Source: Streptomyces cellulosae (lineage in GTDB: Bacteria; Actinomycetota; Actinomycetes; Streptomycetales; Streptomycetaceae). Taken from it: a stretch of DNA of 64,000 nt. Under the pieces are notes generated by a model. It saw nothing but the letters and a program-made list of their open reading frames with translations. It searched no databases and was not told the DNA's origin. This document shows positions 15,747-23,981 of the stretch, in pieces. Where the stretch lies: the NCBI RefSeq assembly GCF_000721105.1, contig NZ_JOEV01000002.1, positions 248,001 to 312,000 on the forward strand. The letters are read 5' to 3'. Within the stretch, counting starts at the first letter, position 1. Each line of letters begins with the position of its first letter. The translations under genes were made by a program, and so were the position numbers.

Positions 15747-17027
15747 ATGGATCCGCACGGACCTATAGCCCAGTGCTTCCCGCTCGTCGCCCGATTCCGG
15801 CCCGCCTGTTTGCCCCTGCCCGACCGCGTGGGCGGCCTCGTCGACCTCGCCGAGACGGCGGTGACGAAGGGCGATCAAGGGCTTGCCTCGGCCGTCTACA
15901 ACCAGGCCGCGCTCATCGTCTCCGATCTCGGCCTTCCCGATCTCGCCCGGGAGATGTGTCACCAGCACGCCGCCGCCTACCTCGACACTCGCCCCCTGCC
16001 CGGCAGGAGCGCAATCCGGGGACTGGAACCGGTCGTCAACCTTGCCCGCCTCCAGATCCGCGCCGGCCACACCGACGAGGGACGCCAGCACCTACTCGAC
16101 CTGTACAAGGCCGTCGAGGCAGGCACAGCTGCCCGGTTCGAGGGCGTCGCCGTACCGGCGGACCTCACTGCGACCGACGAGGACCGCCACGAGGTCCGCG
16201 AGTGGCTGTGGCGCGTGCTCCTCGCCGATGGGACCCGCACCCTCACCACCAAGGGACGTTGGGCCGAGGCCAAAGCACATATCGAGGTTCACCACGGCGT
16301 AGGCAAACGGATGCTCGATGGGCGCCAAGTCGCCGTACTCGCCACCCTCGTTGCGGGTGACACGACAGGGGCTGCTGCCCTCCTCGCCGACACTGTGCCC
16401 GGCGATCCGTGGGAGCAAGCCGTCACGGCCTGCCTCACCGTCCTGTGCCGCCGAGATGCCGGGCGGCTGGTCGACGGCAACCTGGCGGAATTGGTGACGG
16501 CCTACTCCGAGCGGAAGGCCGAACCCGGGATGACCGTCTTCGACATCCGGCTCGGCCTGACCATCCTCGACGCGATTGGTTCCGCCGAGGCGCCCGGCGC
16601 GCACCACATTGTCGGGCAGCTGCACCGCACGATGACGGAGGCTGAGGACGGCTACGCGGCCCGCGAGAATCTGCAGCACTCTCTGTTCACCGCGCTTGCC
16701 ACGGACCGGCAAGTGCAGGACTGCCGCGCTCTGGTTCGCGCCTGCGCCCTCGGGGCAGGGTCCATCCCCGACAAGCTGCATGGAGAACTGGCATCGGCTT
16801 TGCGCGCCAGCGACAGCGTGATCAGGACGAGTCTCGCGCGGCCCTTCGACCCAGGACATACACCCTGTGCGAAGAGAGCCTATGGCCGCCCGCTGGCGGC
16901 TTGTTTGTGCCACTGCGGTACGCGCGGACGCCGCGGGTCCGGTGATCGGCGACACCGCCCGCAATGCCCATGCGGTCATGATCAGCGCTGCCGGGTCGGC
17001 TGCGGCTGTGGCGGAGAGGTGGTGTAG
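15747..17027 (+). CDS. Hypothetical helical-repeat protein with Cys-rich tail
   Basis: A 426-residue protein of unknown family, starting at ATG 15747 after a GGGGGA ribosome site. Residues 1 to about 365 are regular Ala/Leu-rich helices of TPR type (LVDLAETAVTKGDQGLASAV; NQAALIVSDLGLPDLAREMC; EGRQHLLDLYKAVEAGTAAR) with an IHIV-free soluble composition. The final 60 residues change abruptly to a Cys/Arg/Gly-rich stretch (CLCHCGTRGRRGSG, CPCGHDQRC, CGCGGEVV) that reads like a frameshifted or read-through tail. The original stop may have been lost when the sequence downstream decayed. Position right after the lanthipeptide operon suggests a helper or regulator, unproven. Confidence 0.65.
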   Translation: MDPHGPIAQCFPLVARFRPACLPLPDRVGGLVDLAETAVTKGDQGLASAVYNQAALIVSDLGLPDLAREMCHQHAAAYLDTRPLPGRSAIRGLEPVVNLARLQIRAGHTDEGRQHLLDLYKAVEAGTAARFEGVAVPADLTATDEDRHEVREWLWRVLLADGTRTLTTKGRWAEAKAHIEVHHGVGKRMLDGRQVAVLATLVAGDTTGAAALLADTVPGDPWEQAVTACLTVLCRRDAGRLVDGNLAELVTAYSERKAEPGMTVFDIRLGLTILDAIGSAEAPGAHHIVGQLHRTMTEAEDGYAARENLQHSLFTALATDRQVQDCRALVRACALGAGSIPDKLHGELASALRASDSVIRTSLARPFDPGHTPCAKRAYGRPLAACLCHCGTRGRRGSGDRRHRPQCPCGHDQRCRVGCGCGGEVV

Positions 17028-17259
17028 CCAGCTCTTTGTGACGCTGCGAGCCCTCGCTTCCTCGGCGCTGGGGCTGGGCGCATGGCGCTCGCCAAGCGGC
17101 GGATGCGCCAGGTCAGTGCGCGGGCGGGGCTATGGGAGTCGTTCACGGTGCGTTGGCCGAGTGCCTGATCGGGGACGGTGGCGGGTTATGTCCTGCTGCC
17201 TCTGCCTCGGTAAGCGCGGTGGAGAGTGCGTCCCAGAGCGAGTCGGCCAAAATTCGCTC

Positions 17260-17655
17260 AGTGTGTTCCGGCCCCCCTGGAGGTGGGGGGGCGCGGGCAG
17301 CGCTTGCCAGTGCATCGCGGGGCCCACAGCGGTGAGCAGGGCGTCCACGAGCATCACGAATCCAGCCCCGTCCCTTTCCTGAGGACGGTCGCGCCAGATC
17401 GCCTGGACGCTGCGACGCAGGACGAGGGGGCTGCCGAGGTCGGCAGCGACGGGTGGGACGCGCTCGACGACGGCAGTGGCCGGTTCGAGTACGGCCGGTG
17501 CATCGACCGGTAGCAGGTCCAGTGCGGAGCCGAGCGCGACCAGTTGTCTCTGGGGCCGTCGGGTCGTCCCCGTGGGTGAGGTAGGAGGATGCGGGCCGAG
17601 CTCGTGCCCGCAGCTTCCCGGTCGGCGGCGTGACCGAGGGCGTCCATACACACGC
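17260..17655 (-). pseudogene. Broken gene of unknown family
   Basis: Two minus-strand frames together read like one protein. The first starts near 17647 (MDALGHAADREAAGTSSARI). The second covers about 17550-17290 (LVALGSALDLLPVDAPAV; VPPVAADLGSPLVLRRSV; DGAGFVMLVDALLTAVGPAM). The switch requires a frameshift near 17560. The composition of the second part is clearly protein-like (regular helices, Asp/Glu/Leu balance), yet no family is recognised. Decay by frameshift is the simplest reading. Confidence 0.35.
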
Positions 17656-17939
17656 AGTCGGCTCCGAGCAGGGAGCAAGTATCTGCTGGAAACCTTCAGC
17701 TCACAGCAGACGGGAAAGAACCCCAACGGACTGGAACCCCCTCCGCGATCATGTCAACGTACAACGAGCCGGGAAACGCCAGGTCAGCAAAGGAATGTGA
17801 GCCTCTGAGCCGGACCGGCAGACGGTCGGCCGTCCCCTGTCGCAGCCAGCGCCACCCGATCTCGTGAACGAGCGCAGCCCCAAGGAGGTTCACCCGCAGA
17901 TTCCCGCAATCCGATCTGCCCGTTTTCACCGCCCCGTCC

Positions 17940-18102
17940 TCATGGCGCTTGGTGCCTCGATCGTCTTGTGGCCAGCAACCTTGACCGCCTCACCGACGAC
18001 GGGCAACTGGTGCTTGTCACCGATGGCGTGCCCCGCTCTCCGCTCGTACTGTCTGGCCGCCTGACCGAGGCGAAGAAATGGATGAGGGGCAGGCTCCCGT
18101 AG
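17940..18102 (+). pseudogene. C-terminal gene fragment before a terminator
   Basis: In the frame ending at the TAG of 18100-18102, the plus strand encodes LVASNLDRLTDDGQLVLVTD followed by GVPRSPLVLSGRLTEAKKWM. This looks like the end of a genuine protein; upstream the same frame becomes implausible. The perfect hairpin at 18123-18153 lies 20 bp downstream, as expected after a gene end. Function unknown; possibly part of the element that brought the integrase. Confidence 0.35.
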
Positions 18103-18122
18103 TGCAGCGCGATACATAGCAG

Positions 18123-18153
18123 ACGATCCCCGGTTACCGAAACCGGGGATCGT
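18123..18153. terminator. Perfect 13-bp hairpin upstream of the integrase
   Basis: ACGATCCCCGGTT (18123-18135) and AACCGGGGATCGT (18141-18153) are exact complements around a 5-nt loop. It follows a gene fragment ending at 18102 and precedes the integrase by 127 bp. A bidirectional terminator is most likely. An integrase- or excisionase-related site is an alternative. Confidence 0.75.
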
Positions 18154-18280
18154 GCGGAGCATTAATGGTATTCGCACCCGGCTGTGCTTGGCGGTGGAGC
18201 CGTAGCGAATAGTGCCTCCTGTTTGCCTACCCGAACGGTAGACGCAGCGTTGTGAAGTCACGTCCACCTGTTCGAGGAGT

Positions 18281-19486
18281 GTGAGTATTCTGTCCGATCC
18301 CATCAAGAAACTTCCGCCGAACTCGAAGGGGAAGGTTCGGTACCAGTTTGTTGTCGACGCAGGAATCGACCCCGAAACCGGGAAGCGTAAGCAGTTGAGG
18401 CGTACCTTTGACTCGTTGAAGGAAGCCAGGGCTGAGTACGCGAACATAACTAATCGGCGGCATGATGGGTCGCTTGTGCCGCCCAACAAGATCACCGTCA
18501 ATGAGTGGCTCGACCGATGGCTGGCCATGAAAGCGGAGGACCTCGAAGAAACCACCATCTATAACTACAAGATCACCCTGGACCGAGTTCGAGGGAGGCT
18601 CGGAAATATCCGTCTCCAGGACCTTACTGAAGAGCATGTGGAAGAGTGGAGGGACTGGGCGCTGGCGCATGGCCGCGTGCGTGGTGAAAGGGCCGGGACA
18701 CCGCTCAGTGTCACGAGTGTGGATATGAGCCTCGCTCGGCTGAAGGAAGCGCTGGGGAGAGCCGTTACCCGACGGTTGGTGTACGTCAATGTCGCTGAGT
18801 ACGTGACCATTCCCCGGAGAGCGCGCAAGGAAGAGCGGAAGGCTAAAGAGGATGTTCCGCCCTGGAACGTCCAGGAGGTTCAGAAATTCATACATGGAAT
18901 TAGGGGTGAGCGTCTCTATGCTGCGCTTCTTCTTTCGCTGATGGGGCTTCGGCCCGCTGAAGTCTGTGGCCTCCGGTGGGAAGACGTTGACTTGGAGAAC
19001 GCCACGATCGTCATCGCCAACACGCGCACGATGATGGGCAACCGGTACGTGGTGGAGAAGGACACCAAGTCTCTTGCGGGTGAGCGGGATCTGCCGCTGC
19101 CGGCGCTGGTGCTGGGAGCCCTCAAGGCATTCCGGGCTCTCCAAGCCGAGGAGAGGCTCGCTCTGGGGGAGGCGTACACGGCGTCGGGCTACGTTCTGGT
19201 GCACGAGGCGGGCGACGCCTTCACGATCAAGCAACTTCGCCGACGCGCGTACCGGCTTATGGAACTTCTGGGTCTCCGTCGCGTCAGGCTCTACGACGCA
19301 CGCTCGTCGTGCTTCACCTTCCTGGCCAACAACGGCGTCCCGGACCACATCCTCGCGCGATGGGCCGGACATACGAACGTAAAGACGACCAAGCGGTGGT
19401 ACGTCAAGCCGGATGTAGAAGATCTTCGCGGAGCCGCCGCCACTTGGGACGGCCTGCACGGGGGTATGGCGGAGGGGCAAGAGTGA
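18281..19486 (+). CDS. Tyrosine-family site-specific integrase
   Basis: A 401-residue phage/ICE-type tyrosine recombinase. The N-terminal AP2-like arm-binding region is VRYQFVVDAGIDPETGKRKQ; the core-binding SAM-like domain is about 72-185 (TVNEWLDRWLAMKAEDLEET). The catalytic domain carries Arg224 (MGLRPAEVCGLRW), Lys263 (EKDTKSLAGERDLPLP), the second box YDARSSC (Arg341, with Tyr replacing the usual His at 338), His364 (WAGHTNVKTT) and the nucleophile Tyr374 (KRWYVKP). GTG 18281 is the first plausible start, although GAGGAG is only 1-2 nt before it. GC content and codon use are lower-biased than neighbours, consistent with transfer. No excisionase or attachment site was recognised next to it. 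Confidence 0.9.
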   Translation: MSILSDPIKKLPPNSKGKVRYQFVVDAGIDPETGKRKQLRRTFDSLKEARAEYANITNRRHDGSLVPPNKITVNEWLDRWLAMKAEDLEETTIYNYKITLDRVRGRLGNIRLQDLTEEHVEEWRDWALAHGRVRGERAGTPLSVTSVDMSLARLKEALGRAVTRRLVYVNVAEYVTIPRRARKEERKAKEDVPPWNVQEVQKFIHGIRGERLYAALLLSLMGLRPAEVCGLRWEDVDLENATIVIANTRTMMGNRYVVEKDTKSLAGERDLPLPALVLGALKAFRALQAEERLALGEAYTASGYVLVHEAGDAFTIKQLRRRAYRLMELLGLRRVRLYDARSSCFTFLANNGVPDHILARWAGHTNVKTTKRWYVKPDVEDLRGAAATWDGLHGGMAEGQE

Positions 19487-19953
19487 GCCGCGCGGTCTAT
19501 TGGCCGAGCGACCTGCGAGCCGTGTGGCCTGCAGGATTGGGGACAGGTGGGTTCGGAGTCCGTTTGCTGGTTTTGAACCGGTGGCTGTAACTGGGAGCAT
19601 CCGGCTACGGTCGAACCTTCTACCAAGCGTTCACCGTGTGTGGTGTTCAAGCTGTTGTTGGGCGGGATTCGGAAAATTTCCATGTGAGTCGCGCCGAGCC
19701 GCGTCCGTGCCTCCACACTCGATGCTGCAACCCGAACCGCCTGTGAGGCCGTGATCAAAGAGGAAGGCGTTGCTCGTAGCGACGGAAGGAGCGCACGCGC
19801 CCGGAGGGTCCGCTGCCGAACGGCCACGAGTACATGCCGGCGAACGTATACCTGGGTTCTCGTCGGTAGGTCCGGCAGTGCCGCAGCGGGGCAAGGTGCG
19901 CTCGGTCCACCCCGGCGATGTGACATCTCGTGACAGATGAGAGGCTCAGAAGG
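19487..19953. other. Intergenic region at the accessory/core boundary
   Basis: No intact gene in 467 bp. One short plus-strand stretch (about 19785-19869) encodes KERTRPEGPLPNGHEYMPAN followed by VYLGSRR and a stop, which looks like the tail of a protein gene, but a stop codon lies just upstream in frame. The integrase could have used such a gene end as its chromosomal target, but no repeated attachment core could be identified. No tRNA is present. Confidence 0.35.
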
Positions 19954-21255
19954 GTGAGCGAGACACCACCGAACACCCTGCAATACCGCTTTGACGGGCC
20001 AGAAGACGCACCTGTCCTGATCCTGGGTCCCTCGCTTGGTACCACCTGGCACATGTGGGACCGGCAGGTCCCCGAGCTGGCCAAGCAGTGGCGTGTCTTC
20101 CGGTTCGATCTGCCGGGGCACGGCGGCGCGCCCGCGTACCCGGCGGGCGCTGTCGGTGACCTCACCGCGCGGCTGCTCGCCACCCTCGACGGCCTCGGTG
20201 TGCAGCGCTTCGGCTACGCGGGCTGCGCGCTCGGCGGCGCGGTCGGGATCGAGCTGGCCCTGCGCCACCCCGAGCGACTCGCCTCGCTCGCGCTGATCGC
20301 CGCCTCGCCCCGCTTCGGCACGGCCGACGAGTTCCGGCAGCGCGGGGTGATCGTGCGCACGAACGGCCTCGACCCCATCGCCCGTACCTCTCCGGACCGC
20401 TGGTTCACCGGTGGGTTCGCCGCCGCGCAGCCCGCCATCACCGAGTGGGCCGTGCAGATGGTGCGCACCACCGACCCCGGTTGCTACATCGCCGCCTGCG
20501 AGGCGCTGGCCTCGTTCGACGTCCGGGGCGAACTGGCCCGGGTCGGCGTCCCGACGCTGGTCCTCGTCGGCTCGGACGACCAGGTCACCGGGCCCGCCGA
20601 GGCCCGCACGCTGGTCGCGGGCATCCCGGACGCCCGGCTCGCCGTCGTGCCCGGCGCCTCGCACCTGGTGCCGGTCGAGCAGCCCGGCGCCGTCACCGAC
20701 CTGCTGGTCAGACATTTCTCCACCGCCTGGCAGCCCGGCTTCGACTCCACCACCGGCATGACGGCGATCCAGGCGGCCCCGGTCAAGCCGGTCCTGGCCG
20801 CCGCCCCGCCGCAGCCCGCGCAGCCGATCGCCGAGATCTCCCCGGCCGCCGTGGAACCGCAGACCATGGGCCGCCCGGACCCGTACGACGCCGGCATCAA
20901 GGTGCGCCGTGAGGTGCTCGGCGACGCGCACGTCGACCGGGCGCTGGGACAGGCCGACGAGTTCTCCGGGGACTTCCAGGAGTTCATCACCCGCTACGCC
21001 TGGGGCGAGGTCTGGGACCGGCCCGGTCTCGACCGACGCACCCGCAGCTGCATCACGCTCACCGCCCTGGTCGCGGGCGGCCACCTCGACGAGCTCGCCT
21101 TCCACACCCGCGCCGCCCTGCGCAACGGCCTCACCCCGGCCGAGATCAAGGAAGTGCTGCTGCATGCGGCCGTCTACTGCGGGGTTCCGGCGGCGAACAG
21201 CGCGTTCAAGGTGGCCCAGCAGGTCATCCGCGAGGAGACGACGCCCACCGAGTGA
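19954..21255 (+). CDS. pcaL: PcaD-PcaC fusion: alpha/beta-hydrolase (enol-lactonase-like) plus carboxymuconolactone-decarboxylase domain
   Basis: A 433-residue fusion like PcaL of the beta-ketoadipate pathway (3-oxoadipate enol-lactonase plus 4-carboxymuconolactone decarboxylase). The alpha/beta-hydrolase half (about 1-270) has the oxyanion region PSLGTTWHMWD, the acid Asp in VLVGSDDQVTGP and the base His in PGASHLVPVEQP. The nucleophile elbow, however, reads GCALGGA: the usual Ser of GxSxG is Ala. A Pro/Ala linker follows, then the CMD half (RYAWGEVWDRPGLDRRTRSC; ALVAGGHLDELAFHTRAAL; EVLLHAAVYCGVPAANSAF). GTG 19954 is preferred (GAGAGG 19939-19944); an in-frame GTG lies at 19930. No other pca genes are near, and with the missing Ser the hydrolase reaction is doubtful. 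Confidence 0.82.
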   Translation: MSETPPNTLQYRFDGPEDAPVLILGPSLGTTWHMWDRQVPELAKQWRVFRFDLPGHGGAPAYPAGAVGDLTARLLATLDGLGVQRFGYAGCALGGAVGIELALRHPERLASLALIAASPRFGTADEFRQRGVIVRTNGLDPIARTSPDRWFTGGFAAAQPAITEWAVQMVRTTDPGCYIAACEALASFDVRGELARVGVPTLVLVGSDDQVTGPAEARTLVAGIPDARLAVVPGASHLVPVEQPGAVTDLLVRHFSTAWQPGFDSTTGMTAIQAAPVKPVLAAAPPQPAQPIAEISPAAVEPQTMGRPDPYDAGIKVRREVLGDAHVDRALGQADEFSGDFQEFITRYAWGEVWDRPGLDRRTRSCITLTALVAGGHLDELAFHTRAALRNGLTPAEIKEVLLHAAVYCGVPAANSAFKVAQQVIREETTPTE

Positions 21256-21287
21256 GCCGCGCGCGCGGCGGAGGCAGGATGGACGTC

Positions 21288-21923
21288 ATGAAGCTCACGA
21301 AGAAGTCGCACTCCTGCGTCCGCCTCGAGAAGGACGGGCGGACGCTCGTCCTCGACCCCGGCGGATTCAGCGAGGAGGACGCCGCGCTCGGCGCGGACGC
21401 GATCCTCATCACCCACGAGCACCCCGACCACTTCGACGAGGGTCGCCTGCGGGCCGCCCTGGAGGCCGACCCGGCCACCGAGATCTGGACCCTCGCGTCG
21501 GTCGCCGAACAGATCGCCGCCGCTTTCCCCGGCCGCGTCCACACCGTCGGCCACGGCGACACCTTCACCGCCGCCGGCTTCGACGTCCAGGTGCACGGCG
21601 AGCTGCACGCGGTCATCCACCCGGACATTCCGCGGATCACCAACGTTGGCTACCTCGTCGACGGCGGCAAGGTCTTCCACCCCGGCGACGCCCTCACCGT
21701 CCCCGACCACGCCGTGGAGACGCTGATGCTCCCGGTGATGGCCCCCTGGAACAAGATCTCCGAGGTCATCGACTACGTCCGCGAGGTCAAGCCGCAGCGC
21801 GCCTACGACGTCCACGACGCCCTCCTCACCGACCTCGCGCGCCCGGTCTACGACCGTCAGATCGGCGCCCTGGGCGGGACGGACCACCTGCGGCTGACAC
21901 AGGGGGAGTCGGCGGAGGTGTGA
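21288..21923 (+). CDS. MBL-fold metallo-hydrolase (UlaG-like)
   Basis: A 211-residue metallo-beta-lactamase-fold protein. The metal-binding motif is ITHEHPDHFDE (HxHxDH), followed by the predicted ligands in HGELHAVIHPDIPRITNVGY and FHPGDALTVP. The shape resembles UlaG/RomA-type hydrolases of unknown substrate. ATG 21288 (MKLTKKSHSC) is preferred; ATG 21279 and a GTG at 21252 overlapping the previous stop are alternatives. GGAGG at 21270-21274 can serve either ATG. It is probably co-transcribed with the PcaL-like gene. Confidence 0.82.
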   Translation: MKLTKKSHSCVRLEKDGRTLVLDPGGFSEEDAALGADAILITHEHPDHFDEGRLRAALEADPATEIWTLASVAEQIAAAFPGRVHTVGHGDTFTAAGFDVQVHGELHAVIHPDIPRITNVGYLVDGGKVFHPGDALTVPDHAVETLMLPVMAPWNKISEVIDYVREVKPQRAYDVHDALLTDLARPVYDRQIGALGGTDHLRLTQGESAEV

Positions 21924-21950
21924 CGGCCCTCCGGCTCTCAGGGCTTCTCC

Positions 21951-22010
21951 GTCCCCCTCCGTCCCCCTCCGTCCCCCTCCGGCTCCCTCCGTCCCCCTCC
22001 GTCCCCCTCC
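21951..22010. repeat. Tandem 10-bp repeat, six units
   Basis: The unit GTCCCCCTCC occurs at 21951, 21961, 21971, 21991 and 22001, with one variant (GGCTCCCTCC) at 21981. The array lies 28 bp after the MBL gene and 67 bp before exonuclease III. It is a strand-biased pyrimidine tract, prone to slippage. Confidence 0.9.
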
Positions 22011-22077
22011 GGGCCCTCGTTCCCGAGCGGTACCACGCGCGTCCTCACTGTCAGACCCGCCCGGTAGGTTGTGAGGC

Positions 22078-22857
22078 ATGCGTATCGCGACCTGGAACGT
22101 GAACTCGATCACCGCCCGCCTGCCGAGGCTCCTGGCCTGGCTGGAGAGCAGCGGCACCGATGTGCTCTGCCTCCAGGAGGCCAAGGTCGCCGAGGCCCAG
22201 TTCCCGTTCGACGAGCTGCGCGAGCTGGGCTACGAGGCGGCGGTGCACGCCACCGGCCGGTGGAACGGCGTGGCGGTGATCTCCCGCGTCGGCCTCGAGG
22301 ACGTGGTCAAGGGCCTGCCCGGCGACCCCGGCTACGACGGCGCCCCCGAGCCCCGCGCTCTCTCCGCGACCTGCGGCCCGGTCCGGGTCTGGTCGGTGTA
22401 CGTGCCCAACGGCCGCGAGGTGGACCACCCGCACTACGCCTACAAGCTGCAGTGGTTCGAGGCCCTGAAGGCGGCCGTCGCGGGCGACGCGACGGGCAGC
22501 CGCCCCTTCGCGGTGATGGGCGACTACAACGTGGCGCCGACGGACGACGACGTGTACGACAGGGCCGCCTTCGAGGGCTCCACCCACGTCACCCCCGCCG
22601 AACGCGCCGCCCTCGCCTCCCTGCGTGAGGCGGGCCTGTCCGACGTGGTCCCGCGGCCCCTGAAGTACGAGCACCCCTTCACGTACTGGGACTACCGCCA
22701 GCTCTGCTTCCCCAAGAACCGCGGTATGCGCATCGACCTGGTGTACGGCAACGAGCCGTTCGCCAAGGCCGTCAAGGACGCCTACGTCGACCGCGAGGAA
22801 CGCAAGGGCAAGGGCGCCTCGGACCACGCGCCGGTCGTGGTCGACCTCGACGTGTAG
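22078..22857 (+). CDS. xth: Exodeoxyribonuclease III (AP endonuclease family)
   Basis: A 259-residue EEP-superfamily nuclease that cleaves abasic sites and trims 3' ends in base-excision repair. All family motifs are present: MRIATWNVNSITARLPRLLA at the N-terminus, DVLCLQEAKV (catalytic Glu), WSVYVPNG, PFAVMGDYNVAPTDDD (Asp/Asn), FTYWDYRQLCFPKNRGMRID and KGASDHAPVVVDL (catalytic Asp-His). Length is normal. It starts at ATG 22078 with no strong Shine-Dalgarno, following the pyrimidine repeat tract. Confidence 0.95.
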   Translation: MRIATWNVNSITARLPRLLAWLESSGTDVLCLQEAKVAEAQFPFDELRELGYEAAVHATGRWNGVAVISRVGLEDVVKGLPGDPGYDGAPEPRALSATCGPVRVWSVYVPNGREVDHPHYAYKLQWFEALKAAVAGDATGSRPFAVMGDYNVAPTDDDVYDRAAFEGSTHVTPAERAALASLREAGLSDVVPRPLKYEHPFTYWDYRQLCFPKNRGMRIDLVYGNEPFAKAVKDAYVDREERKGKGASDHAPVVVDLDV

Positions 22858-22882
22858 CCCTGGAGCCGAAGCTGGAAAGACA

Positions 22883-22934
22883 CCGGAGACAGGTGCCGGA
22901 GACAGGTGCCGGAAACAGGTCCCTGGGACAGGTC
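22883..22934. repeat. Tandem 13-bp repeat, four units
   Basis: CCGGAGACAGGTG at 22883 and 22896, then CCGGAAACAGGTC at 22909 and CCTGGGACAGGTC at 22922. The array begins 25 bp after the exonuclease III stop. Immediately after it GCCGTCGTGGA is duplicated (about 22952-22974). No coding role seen. Confidence 0.85.
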
Positions 22935-23039
22935 AACGAGCCATGCGCGAAGCCGTCGTGGAGCCGTCGTGGAGCCGACGGGAATCGAGGGTCCGCGCGC
23001 CTGTGGTGCGTACGGCCGGGTGAATGACACGCTGGGTGT

Positions 23040-23447
23040 ATGAAGATCCCTTTTCTGGGCCACCGGCACGACAAGCCCGGCGCCCCCGACCCCGAGGGCA
23101 TCGCCGAACTCCTCTCCGAGTGTGAGCTGCTGCGCTCCCAGGCGTCCCGGGAGGGCGTCCGACTCGACGACACCGCGGCCTCGTTGGAGGCGCTGGACCA
23201 GCTGGTGCCGCGCTGGCGGGACGACGAGGAGGTCCTGCCCTGGCTCGGGAACGACGCCGGGCTCTACCTCGGCACGGTCGTGGTGCGGACCGTGCCGGGT
23301 GCCGCCTGGGATCTCAGACCGGACGGCCAGCCCGTGATCCGGCTCGCCTCCGGCCGCGAGTTCGACGTCGTCGCCTCCGGTCACGAGTGGGCTTCGAGCG
23401 GGGTGCCCGAGCTCTCGCAGCTGTATGCCGAGGTCGCCGAAGCGTGA
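23040..23447 (+). CDS. Conserved hypothetical protein (DUF6278-like)
   Basis: A 135-residue soluble acidic protein of a type common in Streptomyces beside exonuclease III, which I believe is the DUF6278 family (assignment from memory). It begins MKIPFLGHRHDKPGAPDPEG and contains SLEALDQLVPRWRDDEEVLP, WLGNDAGLYLGTVVVRTVPG and PDGQPVIRLASGREFDVVAS. There is no signal peptide, membrane segment or catalytic motif. ATG 23040. Function unknown. Confidence 0.75.
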   Translation: MKIPFLGHRHDKPGAPDPEGIAELLSECELLRSQASREGVRLDDTAASLEALDQLVPRWRDDEEVLPWLGNDAGLYLGTVVVRTVPGAAWDLRPDGQPVIRLASGREFDVVASGHEWASSGVPELSQLYAEVAEA

Positions 23448-23573
23448 GCCGTCGGCCTACCTGTCGACGTAAATACGGCTAATGCCCGAAAAGTGCGTGT
23501 CGTCCGTCAACCGTGATCTTGCCCCGATAAGTTGCGGCACCGATGACACAGCTGAGAGTGGGTAGGACTGGGC

Positions 23574-23774
23574 ATGGCCGTCGATCCGTTGATCGAGCTG
23601 CGTGACGTCGACAAGTACTACGGGGAGCTGCATGTCCTGCAGAACGTCTCGCCGGTCCGGATCCAGGTCCGGGGCGGCCGGCGGCCGGGGGTGCCCCACA
23701 GGCCCTTCGAGCACGGGGAGGGCGTGGCCGTCGCCCGCGCTCTCGTCACGGCTTTCGCGGCGCGGTCGAACTGA
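23574..23774 (+). pseudogene. Truncated ABC-transporter ATPase remnant
   Basis: The first 28 codons (MAVDPLIELRDVDKYYGELH, then VLQNV) match the start of amino-acid-type ABC ATPases of the GluA/GlnQ group. The Walker A region is missing: the frame runs directly into SPVRIQVRGGRRPGVPHRPF and stops at 23774. The next 160 bp (to about 23935) encode protein-like but unplaced sequence (GLIAPDLDYDVPFLPVVTAE). An internal deletion has destroyed the gene. Confidence 0.6.
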
Positions 23775-23981
23775 CCGTCCACGCCCCCCTGTCACTCCGG
23801 CGGGCTCATCGCGCCGGACCTCGACTACGATGTGCCGTTCCTCCCCGTGGTGACGGCCGAGGCCACGGAGGTCGCCCCGGCCGACCCGGGGATGCTGCTG
23901 CCGGGTGGGGGTCCCCCCACGGCCACCGGGCCGTAGGGGCAGCGGTCACAGAGCCCATACCCGGCCGGCGCAGGCCGGAGA

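Larger units (their letters stand above)
17028..18122. other. Decayed region with gene fragments
   Basis: About 1.1 kb without a convincing intact gene. Open frames have weak Streptomyces codon bias. Three candidates stand out: the split minus-strand gene at 17260-17655 and the plus-strand C-terminal fragment at 17940-18102, both listed separately, and a 77-codon minus-strand frame at 17929-17696 (LLGAALVHEIGWRWLRQG, then SHSFADLAFPGSLYVDMIAE) that could be a small gene but has no recognised family. The region looks like debris between the lanthipeptide operon and the integrase. Confidence 0.4.

Noticed and set aside
19570..19600. Possible tRNA or attachment site downstream of the integrase
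   Set aside because: GGTTTTGAACC and GGTTCGGAGTCC look T-arm-like, but no acceptor or anticodon stems could be folded around them.
21951..22934. CRISPR-like array
   Set aside because: The 10-bp and 13-bp repeats are directly tandem without spacers and no cas gene is present.
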